From the NCBI GenBank assembly GCA_963823735.1, contig CAWGMO010000002.1:2108001-2172000 (forward strand): 64,000 bases of DNA, in the 5' to 3' direction. Of this stretch, positions 41,573 to 48,517 are shown one piece after another. A program made the position numbers and the translations under genes. The notes beneath the pieces are model-generated. The model was not told the DNA's origin and searched no databases. It saw nothing but the letters and a program-made list of their open reading frames with translations. This DNA comes from Actinoallomurus sp963823735. Lineage in GTDB: Bacteria; Actinomycetota; Actinomycetes; Streptosporangiales; Streptosporangiaceae. Positions within the stretch are counted from its first letter, which is position 1. Every line of letters starts with the position of its first letter.

Positions 41573-42324
41573 CCTCGGGCCTCCCTGTGGGCCGACGCGC
41601 GCGCCGGCGGCGGCGTGGCGGCTTCGGGGACCAGCCAGCGCAGCCACTCACGGTCGCCCTGGACGGCCAGCCGCGCGAGCTGGGCGGCGGCACCGCCGTG
41701 CTGGCTCTGGTGGGCGCGCATGGCCGACCTCTGTATCCTCCGGCCGACCCGCAGCTCGAAGTCGATGCGCTCCTCACAGTCACCCGTGCACGTCAGGCCG
41801 CTGGCGTCCGTGACCTCCTGGGCCACGTCGTGCGGCAGCGTCCAGGCGAGCACCGGGACACCGTGCTCGCGCGCCGCCAGGCACGCCGCGGCGGCGGCCG
41901 TACGGTCGATGAGGCGGCCGTCCACGGCCAGGACCAGATCGACCGTCCACTCCCGGATCCTGCGGTGCACGTACTCGGCCAGCCGCTCGATCGGCAACCG
42001 GCACAGCTCGGCCTCCCGGTAGTCCACGACCTGCCGGTGCGCGGCCCGCAGCACTGACGCGGAGGCCTCGAACTCGAACAGCCGCACGGTGTCCAGCATC
42101 TCCATCGAGTCGTTGTAGGGCGACTCGTCGCCCCGGGTGAAGGCGAGTACGCCCAGCTCACACCCCTGGCGGCCGAACGCCTCCAGGATCGCCCCGAGAT
42201 AGCTGGCCTCATCACCGGGCCTGGCCACCACGGCCAGCACGCTGTCCGCCGATGGCAGCGCCGTGCGGACGCGCCGCTGCGGGCCCGCCGCGTGGGAGGG
42301 TGTCGTTCCGATCTCCGCGGTCAT
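41569..42324 (-). CDS. LmbE/PIG-L deacetylase-like protein with altered metal site
   Basis: 251 residues starting MTAEIGTTPSHAAG. The start of the family fold is clear: SVLAVVARPGDEASYLGAIL at residues 28-47, then LGVLAFTRGDES and a C-terminal HQSQHGG. Active PIG-L enzymes have (A)HPDDE at this place. Here it is R35-P-G37-D-E, so the first zinc-binding His and one Asp are gone. The later His pair is partly retained. It is therefore probably not a standard zinc deacetylase (as in mycothiol or GlcNAc-PI synthesis). It is co-translated with the CBS-BON gene and has a DosR-like box about 200 bp upstream. Confidence 0.7.
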   Translation of the reverse strand: MTAEIGTTPSHAAGPQRRVRTALPSADSVLAVVARPGDEASYLGAILEAFGRQGCELGVLAFTRGDESPYNDSMEMLDTVRLFEFEASASVLRAAHRQVVDYREAELCRLPIERLAEYVHRRIREWTVDLVLAVDGRLIDRTAAAAACLAAREHGVPVLAWTLPHDVAQEVTDASGLTCTGDCEERIDFELRVGRRIQRSAMRAHQSQHGGAAAQLARLAVQGDREWLRWLVPEAATPPPARASAHREARG

Positions 42325-42525
42325 GTCTCCCCCGATCCAATGGTCGCCCCCGACCACCCCTGACTGCGAAATGGCGACACCCGCGCCCAGACGGCCGGAC
42401 CGGGGTCCGGAACGCCCCGGACGCCCTGTCATGACGGCCGATACGCCTCGCGCCCCGGCGCGATCCGCCCGTCATGAGCCGACGGGTGCCAATGTCATGG
42501 TCTGCCCGATTCCGGACCAATCCCA

Positions 42526-42539
42526 GAGCCCTAGGTCCC
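42526..42539. promoter_or_regulatory. DosR/DevR-like box 4
   Basis: On the minus strand GGGACCTAGGGCTC. It lies between the stop of the universal stress protein gene and the LmbE-CBS operon, 200 bp before the latter's start. It shares GGGACC and the C-rich second half with the boxes at 45131 and 44107. Confidence 0.45.
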
Positions 42540-42570
42540 TGGTCCTTCAGGACGTTCGCCCCGGATGAAG

Positions 42571-43500
42571 TCAGGTGCGGGGGCGTACGACCGCGACCGA
42601 GCAGGGGGCGTCCTGGAGCATCGCGGTGGTGACCGTGCCGAGGCGCAGCCCCGCGACGCCGCCGAACTCCCGGCCGCCCAGGACCAGCAGGCCCGCGCCC
42701 TCGGAAGCCTTCAGCAAGGCGTGCTTCGGGGTCAGCATCAGCGTCCTGGTGCGTGCGGCGACGTACGGGTACTTCTCCAGCCACGGCGACACCGTGCGGT
42801 CGAGGACGATCGCGGCCGTCTCACGCAGGTGCTCAGGATCGGTCAGCATCCCCATTTCCGCGCAGGTCACCGCCTCGGGCTCCCAGGCGCCGCACACCGC
42901 CAGCAGCGGCAGCCCGCGCAGCGCCGCCTCCTCGAACCCGAACGCGAGCGCCGCCTCCGAGCCCGGCGTGCCGTCCACCCCGACGACGATCGGACGGCGA
43001 CGGTCCGCGGCGGAACGGACCACGATGATCGGGCAGCGCGAGTACGCCGGCAGCCGTACCGGCGAGGCACCGGGCCCGAACCCGCCGTACCCGGCGGCGC
43101 CGGTCTCCTCCACGTGGCCGGCCTCCGGACGGCCGCCGATGAACGCCAGGCAGGCCTCCTCGGACTCGTTCACGAGGACCGCGTGCTCGGGCGCGGCGGC
43201 GAGCCGCCCGCGTACCTCGGTCTGCGGCACCATCTCGCGGGCGAGCAGGACGGCCTTGTCCAGGACGTGCCGCCCGATGCGCCGCGCGCTCTCCAGCGCC
43301 TCCGGGCCGGACGGCGGCACCGGGTTCGACCAGTGCCAGACGTGGCAGACGGTCAGCGGCAGGCGCCGCGACCGCGCCTCATCCGCCGCCCAGCGCAGGG
43401 CCCGCTCCCCCGCCGTCGATCCGTCCACTCCGGCCAGCACGTATGAGACGTCGCGCCGGCTCACCTCCGGCCGGTCCAGCGAGGACTCACCGAGATCCAC
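42571..43500 (-). CDS. Universal stress protein, tandem UspA domains (1 of 2)
   Basis: 309 residues from ATG 43500 (GAGGAG close upstream). A GTG at 43464 that overlaps the preceding stop (GTGA) is an alternative start. Two UspA domains are seen, at about 18-155 (YVLAGVDGSTAGERALRWAA, CPIIVVRSA) and 165-305 (PIVVGVDGTPGSEAALAFGF, CSVAVVRPR). The phosphate-binding loop of the second (LGGREFGGVAGLRLGT) departs from the canonical G-x2-G-x9-G pattern, so ATP binding may be weakened there. Tandem USPs of this size (Rv1996, Rv2005c, Rv2623 types) are dormancy-regulon members in mycobacteria. It is in an operon with the Rv1733c-like gene. Confidence 0.88.
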   Translation of the reverse strand: MDLGESSLDRPEVSRRDVSYVLAGVDGSTAGERALRWAADEARSRRLPLTVCHVWHWSNPVPPSGPEALESARRIGRHVLDKAVLLAREMVPQTEVRGRLAAAPEHAVLVNESEEACLAFIGGRPEAGHVEETGAAGYGGFGPGASPVRLPAYSRCPIIVVRSAADRRRPIVVGVDGTPGSEAALAFGFEEAALRGLPLLAVCGAWEPEAVTCAEMGMLTDPEHLRETAAIVLDRTVSPWLEKYPYVAARTRTLMLTPKHALLKASEGAGLLVLGGREFGGVAGLRLGTVTTAMLQDAPCSVAVVRPRT

Positions 43501-44048
43501 TCCTCTTCCCAGAGGGCGAGGCGTTTGCGGTCGAGACGGCGGTCGACGGCGGTGCAGGCGATGGAGTGCAGCAGCGTGACGAGGATGACCATGGTCAGCG
43601 CGGCCATCACCGTGTCGGCGATCGTCTGCGAGTGCTTGCGCGGATGGGTCGTCAGGTGCCCGGTGGCGTCGATCCAGATCGTGCGGTGGGCGCCGGGACG
43701 GTCCTCACCGCCCGCCGGCACCGCGCCGATCCGCGCGGCTCCCGACGCGTCGTGCCAGGCGATACGGGTCGTCCCCGCGAACGCGGCCTCCGGCGCCGTC
43801 GACGACACCCCCACGACGGTGGCGTCGGCGCGGTGACGGGTCAGGGCCTGCTGGTGTTCGGCTCGCAGGCCCGCGCGCGCGACCGCGTGGGCCACCGCCG
43901 TCGCGGCGATCGGCGCGATCAGCAGCAGCAGCGCGCCGAGAAGGGTGATCACGCGGGCGTGCAGGCGGTCGATCGGACGCCGCAGCGGATTGTGGTCGGG
44001 CCGCGCGTACCGGATCACCCGTTGCAGGTTGACGATGAAGGTTCGCAT
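43461..44048 (-). CDS. Rv1733c-like membrane protein
   Basis: 195 residues. The pattern HNPLRRPIDRLHARVITLLGA near residue 19 leads into the first membrane helix (ITLLGALLLLIAPIAATAVA). A soluble, probably extracytoplasmic middle section follows (TRIAWHDASGAARIGAVPA, TIWIDATGHLTTHP), then a second helix (TVMAALTMVILVTLLHSIAC) and a basic tail ending in WTGRR. This layout matches Rv1733c, a DosR-regulated membrane antigen of M. tuberculosis with a conserved NPL...DR start. Its function is unknown. It is first in an operon with the tandem USP, and two DosR-like motifs precede it. Confidence 0.8.
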   Translation of the reverse strand: MRTFIVNLQRVIRYARPDHNPLRRPIDRLHARVITLLGALLLLIAPIAATAVAHAVARAGLRAEHQQALTRHRADATVVGVSSTAPEAAFAGTTRIAWHDASGAARIGAVPAGGEDRPGAHRTIWIDATGHLTTHPRKHSQTIADTVMAALTMVILVTLLHSIACTAVDRRLDRKRLALWEEEWISVSPRWTGRR

Positions 44049-44106
44049 CGGACACCTCCGCTCCAGCCTTTCCCGCAGGCTAATCCGATCAGCCGATACC
44101 GGGACA

Positions 44107-44120
44107 GGGGCTCAGGTCCC
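44107..44120. promoter_or_regulatory. DosR/DevR-like box 5
   Basis: On the minus strand GGGACCTGAGCCCC, 59 bp before the Rv1733c-like start. Confidence 0.45.
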
Positions 44121-44150
44121 ACCCGAAACCCCCGAGAGTCCCGCGTATCG

Positions 44151-44164
44151 CGGCCCTTCGGCCC
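44151..44164. promoter_or_regulatory. DosR/DevR-like box 6
   Basis: CGGCCCTTCGGCCC, 12 of 14 against GGGACCTTCGGCCC. It lies 103 bp before the Rv1733c-like start and touches the stop of the nitroreductase gene. Paired boxes 44 bp apart are reminiscent of strongly induced DosR promoters. Confidence 0.45.
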
Positions 44165-45072
44165 TATAGGGCTCCCCGGGTCAGATCGGTCACGGAGGGG
44201 CGGGCGCCCGGGGACTGGAGCGGCACACTGCCCAATCTCATGATCATCTGAGGGTGCGCGCCGTCGCAGAAGCGCGTGCGGATGAACTCCCGCAGCTCCG
44301 GAACCTCGAGGGCCTCCAGGTGGAAGGCGGCCGAGACGTCCTCCTCCGCCGCGCAGAGCAGGACCCGCTGCAGCGCCTGCCCGGCGCGGAGCCAGTCGGC
44401 GCGGCCGTCCTCCTCCGTGACGAGCAGCGCGACGACCCCGGTCGCCTCGTTCCGCGCCCCAGTGCGTTCCTGGGCGCGTTCGGCGACGACCGTCCCCGTA
44501 CGGCCCGCCGACGCTCCGGCCCACGAGGCCGGCTCCCCCGCGCACGCGGGGGACTGCTCGCGCATCTTCTCGGCGGCCTCGGTCAGCGCGCCCAGGGCCG
44601 AGCGCACCCGCGGGTCTGCGATCACGCGCAGGGACACCCCCTCGGCGTACGCCTGGCCGCGCAGGGTCTGGAGCAGCCCGATCGGCAGCCCGCCGGGCCG
44701 GAACCCGCCCCGGTGGCAGCGGCGGCGCCTGATCTGCCGGTACATCCGGCGTTCCTCGGCCGAGGCCGTGCCCGGCGGGCCGACGGTCACGTCGGCCACG
44801 CGGCCCGGCTGGCCGGGATCGGGCAGCGTCCGCACCTGCGGCGTCCGGCCGAGGTGGCTCACGGCCAGGCGCAGCGTGTAGAGCGCGGCGCCGCAGCCGA
44901 CCAGCGCCACCCGGCCCTCGACGCCGGCGTCGCCGTCGGCGTGCAGTGAGACGGTCGAACCGCTCGCCGCGAACCGCCACGGGCGCGTGTCGTCCATCGA
45001 CGGCGCCCAAGCCGCCGTGTCGACGAGAAAGTGCGTGATCTTCTCTTCCGGCGCGACGTCCGCGATCTCCAT
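44164..45072 (-). CDS. Acg-type nitroreductase-family protein
   Basis: 302 residues starting MEIADVAPEEKITHFLVDTA. It has the nitroreductase-like pattern of the Acg/Rv2032 group: AAWAPSMDDTRPWRF near the start, GCGAALYTLRLAVSHLGR, YRQIRRRRCHRGGF, VALLVTEEDGRADWLRAGQALQRVLL and HPQMIMRLG near the C-terminus. Acg proteins are diverged FMN-binding proteins induced by hypoxia and in macrophages through DosR, possibly storing rather than using flavin. Two DosR-like boxes lie upstream, and a CCCTGGA-G-TCCAGGG palindrome (45090-45104) falls in the leader. Confidence 0.82.
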   Translation of the reverse strand: MEIADVAPEEKITHFLVDTAAWAPSMDDTRPWRFAASGSTVSLHADGDAGVEGRVALVGCGAALYTLRLAVSHLGRTPQVRTLPDPGQPGRVADVTVGPPGTASAEERRMYRQIRRRRCHRGGFRPGGLPIGLLQTLRGQAYAEGVSLRVIADPRVRSALGALTEAAEKMREQSPACAGEPASWAGASAGRTGTVVAERAQERTGARNEATGVVALLVTEEDGRADWLRAGQALQRVLLCAAEEDVSAAFHLEALEVPELREFIRTRFCDGAHPQMIMRLGSVPLQSPGARPSVTDLTRGAL

Positions 45073-45130
45073 GATCCCCCTAGGTGCTCCCCTGGAGTCC
45101 AGGGCACCACCCACGGCCCACGGCGCAGCA

Positions 45131-45144
45131 GAGACCAAGGTCCC
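45131..45144. promoter_or_regulatory. DosR/DevR-like box 7
   Basis: On the minus strand GGGACCTTGGTCTC, nearly palindromic, 59 bp before the Acg-like start. It is the best palindrome of the set. Confidence 0.55.
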
Positions 45145-45152
45145 GACGGTGC

Positions 45153-45165
45153 GGGACCTCTGGCC
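45153..45165. promoter_or_regulatory. DosR/DevR-like box 8
   Basis: GGGACCTCTGGCC, nine bases from box 7, so the two form a tandem site as at several mycobacterial DosR targets. Confidence 0.45.
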
Positions 45166-45173
45166 GGTAGCGC

Positions 45174-46046
45174 CTACGTGTCCTTACGGCAGGGGACGAC
45201 GGCCAGGGGGCACTGGGCGTGGTGAAGGAGGCCGTGGCTCACCGACCCCAGGACCAGGCCGGCGAAGCCGCCGCGCCCGCGCGTGCCGGCCACCAGGAGG
45301 TCGGCGCGCGCCGAGGCGCCTCCCAGGATCCGGACCGGGCGGCCGTGGACGATCTCCGGCACGACCTCGACGTCCGGGTACTTGTCCCGCCAGGGTGCCA
45401 GGGCGCCGTCCAGGTGACGGGCCTGCTCGTCCGAGACGATCTCCGGGTCGTACACCAGCGGCATCATCTCGCCGGGGCCGGCCGCGCCGGGTTCGGACCA
45501 GACGTGGACGGCCCGCAGGCGTACACGCCTGAGCCTCGCCTCCTCGAACGCGAAGGCGAGGGCGGCGTCGCCGGACTCCGAGCCGTCCACGCCGACGAGG
45601 ATCTCCTGGCGTACGACGGGGTCACGGTGGCGTACGACGACCGTCGGCACCGTCGTGTGGGCGACGACCTGGAGCGCCGTGGAGCCGAGCAGGACACCGG
45701 AGATCACGCCGACCCCGTGCCCGCCCAGCACGATCATCGAGGCGTTCCGCGCCTCTTCCAGCAGGGCCTTGGCGGCTCCGCCGGGTACGGCCTCCCCGCC
45801 GGCCTCGATCCCTGGCACGCGGCCTCGCACGGCGGCGACGGCCGCGTCCACGACCTCCTCGCCGCTGGTGATCAGCCACTTGCGGACCGCCGCGAGGCGG
45901 GGGTCCACCGACGTGTCGTAGAGCCAGGGCGCGACGGCGTGCACGATCCGGAGCGGCACGCCGCGCCGCGCGGCCTCCTCGGCGGCCCACTCGACCGCCC
46001 GCATGCTGTGATCCGAGCCATCCGTCCCCACGACGATCTGGTCCAT
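45174..46046 (-). CDS. Universal stress protein, tandem UspA domains (2 of 2)
   Basis: 290 residues starting MDQIVVGTDGSDHSMRAVEW. Both UspA domains keep the nucleotide-binding loop G-x2-G-x9-G-S: GGHGVGVISGVLLGS near residue 125 and GTRGRGGFAGLVLGS near residue 265. So, unlike the other USP here, both halves look ATP-binding. The domain boundary is near HRDPVVRQEILVGVDGSES. It has a single-gene unit with a GGGCC-N4-GGCCC site 60 bp upstream. The paralogue at 42571-43500 differs in the second loop, suggesting division of roles. Confidence 0.9.
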   Translation of the reverse strand: MDQIVVGTDGSDHSMRAVEWAAEEAARRGVPLRIVHAVAPWLYDTSVDPRLAAVRKWLITSGEEVVDAAVAAVRGRVPGIEAGGEAVPGGAAKALLEEARNASMIVLGGHGVGVISGVLLGSTALQVVAHTTVPTVVVRHRDPVVRQEILVGVDGSESGDAALAFAFEEARLRRVRLRAVHVWSEPGAAGPGEMMPLVYDPEIVSDEQARHLDGALAPWRDKYPDVEVVPEIVHGRPVRILGGASARADLLVAGTRGRGGFAGLVLGSVSHGLLHHAQCPLAVVPCRKDT

Positions 46047-46105
46047 GGCCGGCCCCCTGACGACTCCGTTCCCTCCAGCACAACGGAGACGCAAAGCCCG
46101 TTCAA

Positions 46106-46119
46106 GGGCCGGAAGGCCC
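46106..46119. promoter_or_regulatory. DosR/DevR-like box 9
   Basis: GGGCC-GGAA-GGCCC is a perfect palindrome, 60 bp before the USP start, the same distance as boxes 5 and 7 from their genes. Confidence 0.45.
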
Positions 46120-46414
46120 ACGCGGGCCGCGCCGATGGTCCCCCCAATGATCCGTACGCGCCGGGCCGCCGGGGCCTGTGCGAACGCCGGAGCGGCCATT
46201 TCCCCGCTGCGCGCAAACGGCGAGGCCCGTCCTTAAAGCCGCCCTGCCTGAGCGTTCCCCTCCTGGTCAAAAGCCAGTATGTACCGCTTTGTCGCTATTG
46301 ATTCCGGCTCGATGACCGTGTGATGTTGAATTAGGCGAAAAAGCGAGGAATGAACGAATTCGCCCGGCATGACAGATTTTAAATCGGTCAGAGTCAAACC
46401 AGGGGGGATTTTCC

Positions 46415-46624
46415 ATGGGAATTTCGAAGCGGCTCGCTCTCGTCGTCTCCGGCGCCGCCTTCACGGGTTTCGCCGCGCTCGCACTCGGTGCGGCGGCTCC
46501 GGCCAGCGCGGCCGTAGCGGCTCCGGCCAGCGCGCCGGCGACCGGGACACACCTCGTCAGCCACCTCTTCGGCTGCGGCTGCTGGGACGACTGCGACGAC
46601 GACTGGGACGACTGGGGCTGGTGA
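46415..46624 (+). CDS. Small secreted Cys/Asp/Trp-rich peptide
   Basis: 69 residues with a strong ribosome site (AGGGGGG) before the ATG. A signal peptide (MGISKRLALVVSGAAFTGFA, through an ASA cleavage site near 32) leaves about 37 residues. The last 19 residues hold C54, C56 and C60, seven Asp and four Trp (GCGCWDDCDDDWDDWGW). The acidic, aromatic, Cys-bearing tail could bind metal or be processed. The upstream 150 bases are notably AT-rich, as for a strongly regulated promoter. I know no family for it. It is convergent with glpD, with hairpins between. Confidence 0.7.
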   Translation: MGISKRLALVVSGAAFTGFAALALGAAAPASAAVAAPASAPATGTHLVSHLFGCGCWDDCDDDWDDWGW

Positions 46625-46657
46625 CCGTCGGCTCGACGACGAACCGGTGACACCGGC

Positions 46658-46688
46658 GGGGCCTCGCACCGTACGGGCGTGAGGCCCC
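46658..46688. terminator. Hairpin after the small peptide gene
   Basis: GGGGCCTC and GAGGCCCC form an 8-bp stem, extended by CAC/GTG with a one-base bulge, 34 bases after the peptide stop. Confidence 0.6.
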
Positions 46689-46710
46689 AGCCCGGCGTGA
46701 GCGACATCCG

Positions 46711-46742
46711 TGGCCGGCGCCTCCCGCAGGAGGCGCGCGGCC
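46711..46742. terminator. Strong hairpin after glpD
   Basis: TGGCCGGCGCCTCC pairs with GGAGGCGCGCGGCCA (one-base bulge) around CGCA, seven bases beyond the glpD stop on the minus strand. It is a likely terminator of the glpFKD operon. Confidence 0.7.
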
Positions 46743-46748
46743 ACGCCG

Positions 46749-48443
46749 TCATGAGACGAACAGCGCCGGCGCCTCACCGCGGGCGGCGGCCGCCCCGGCG
46801 TCGTCCTGCTGCTCGCGCGCGCGGCGTTCCGCCTCGACCTGGCGCAGGTAGTGCTCGATCTCGCGCTTGGACCGCTCGTCGTCCCAGCCCAGGAGCGGCG
46901 CCATCAGCGCCGCCACCTCGGGCGCGGCGCCGGCGCCCTGGTCCCACTCCTCGATCGAGGCGCGCAGCCGCCGCCGGAGCACGTCCTCCACGTGCAGGGC
47001 CCCCTCGTGCGTCACCGCGTACACCACCTCGGCCTTGAGGTAGTCGGCGGCGGAGGCGATCGGCTCACCGAGCGACGGGTCTGCCTCGACGAGCTCCAGG
47101 AGGTCGTGGACGCAGGAGCCGTAGCGGTTCAGCAGGTGCTCGACGCGTGCGACGTGCAGGCCGCTGCGCCGGGCGAGCTGGGCCCGCTCGTTCCACAGCA
47201 CCTCGTACCCCACCGCGCCGGCGAGCGGCACCCGGTGGGTCACCGACTCGGGCACGACCTGGGGCAGCTCACCGGCGACGGCGTCGACGACGTCCTGCGC
47301 CATCACCCGGTACGTGGTGAACTTGCCGCCCGCGATCACGGTGAGGCCCGGGACCGGCTGGGACACCGTGTGCTCGCGCGACAGCTTCACCGTGTCGTCG
47401 GAGGTACCGGACACGAGCGGGCGCAGCCCCGCGTACACGGCCTCGATGTCGTCGTGGACCAGCGGCGTGGTCAGCACCGCGTTCACGTGCTCCAGGATGT
47501 AGTCGACGTCGGCGCCGCTCGCGGCGGGCTCGTCCTTGTCCAGGTCCCACGCGGTGTCGGTGGTGCCGATGATCCAGTGCCGGCCCCACGGGATGACGAG
47601 CAGCACGCTCTTCTCCGTGCGCAGGATCAGGCCCGTGTTCAGGTGGATCCGGTTGCGCGGCACGATGATGTGCACGCCCTTGGACGCCTTGACCTCCAGG
47701 CGGCCTCGTGCCCCGGCCAGGCGGTGGGTCTCATCGGTCCAGACGCCGGTCGCGTTGATGACCTGCCGGGCCTTCACGGTGACCTCGCGGTCGTTCTCCA
47801 GGTCGCGCACGACCGCGCCGGCGACGCGCTCGCCCTCGCGTACGAACCCGGTCGCCTTCGCCCGGCTCACGACCGTGGCGCCGTAGCCGGCGGCGGTGCG
47901 CGCGAGCGTCATCGTGTAGCGCGCGTCGTCGACCTGCGCGTCGAAGTAGCGGATCGCGCCGACGTACGCGTCGCGCCGCAGGGCCGGCGCCAGCCTCGAC
48001 GCGGCCCGCTGGCTCAGGTGCTGGTGGCGGGGCATCGCACGGCCGCCGCCCATCGTGTCGTACAGGCCGATCCCGGCGCCGACGTAGAAGCGTTCCCACA
48101 TCCGGTGCTTCAGCGGGTACAGGAACGACACCGGGCGTACCAGGTGGGGTGCGATCCGGTTCAGCAGCAGGGAACGCTCCCGCAGCGCCTCGCGCACGAG
48201 GCCGAAATCGCGCTGCTCCAGGTAACGGAGCCCCCCGTGGATCAGCTTGCTCGACCGGCCGGAGGTGCCGGCCGCCCAGTCCACGGCCTCGACGAGCGCC
48301 ACGGTGAGGCCACGCGACACCGCGTCGAGCGCGGCGCCGGCGCCGACCACACCGCCGCCCACGACCAGCACGTCGAACTCGTCGGCGGCCAGGTCGCGCA
48401 GCGCCTGTTCGCGCTGGTCGGGTCCCAGGGATGCAGGTCTCAC
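46749..48443 (-). CDS. glpD: Glycerol-3-phosphate dehydrogenase (aerobic, FAD)
   Basis: 564 residues from GTG 48443, chosen because AGGAG lies four bases upstream. The ATG six codons earlier has no ribosome site. The FAD motif is VLVVGGGVVGAGAALDAVSRG. Then come GTSGRSSKLIHGGLRYLEQ, INATGVWTDE, the phosphate-site TTDTAWD and FTTYRVMAQD, and the GlpD C-terminal helical domain. It oxidises glycerol-3-phosphate to DHAP and feeds electrons to the quinone pool at the membrane. It is the third gene of the glpF-glpK-glpD operon, presumably GylR-controlled. A strong hairpin in the glpK-glpD gap may lower its expression. Confidence 0.94.
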   Translation of the reverse strand: MRPASLGPDQREQALRDLAADEFDVLVVGGGVVGAGAALDAVSRGLTVALVEAVDWAAGTSGRSSKLIHGGLRYLEQRDFGLVREALRERSLLLNRIAPHLVRPVSFLYPLKHRMWERFYVGAGIGLYDTMGGGRAMPRHQHLSQRAASRLAPALRRDAYVGAIRYFDAQVDDARYTMTLARTAAGYGATVVSRAKATGFVREGERVAGAVVRDLENDREVTVKARQVINATGVWTDETHRLAGARGRLEVKASKGVHIIVPRNRIHLNTGLILRTEKSVLLVIPWGRHWIIGTTDTAWDLDKDEPAASGADVDYILEHVNAVLTTPLVHDDIEAVYAGLRPLVSGTSDDTVKLSREHTVSQPVPGLTVIAGGKFTTYRVMAQDVVDAVAGELPQVVPESVTHRVPLAGAVGYEVLWNERAQLARRSGLHVARVEHLLNRYGSCVHDLLELVEADPSLGEPIASAADYLKAEVVYAVTHEGALHVEDVLRRRLRASIEEWDQGAGAAPEVAALMAPLLGWDDERSKREIEHYLRQVEAERRAREQQDDAGAAAARGEAPALFVS

Positions 48444-48466
48444 TTTTCTCCTCAGCGTCATGGGAC

Positions 48467-48497
48467 GGGCGGCGCGGCCCCCTCGGCCGCGCCGCCC
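48467..48497. terminator. 13-bp perfect hairpin between glpK and glpD
   Basis: GGGCGGCGCGGCC and GGCCGCGCCGCCC around five bases, placed after the glpK stop (48518) and before the glpD start (48443). It could act as a partial terminator or as an mRNA-stabilising end for glpFK. Confidence 0.65.
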
Positions 48498-48517
48498 GCC
48501 GTTTCGGTTGAGTTCGG

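Noticed and set aside
46047..46414. A gene between the USP and the small secreted peptide
   Set aside because: No frame with a plausible start and composition. The region looks like back-to-back promoters.
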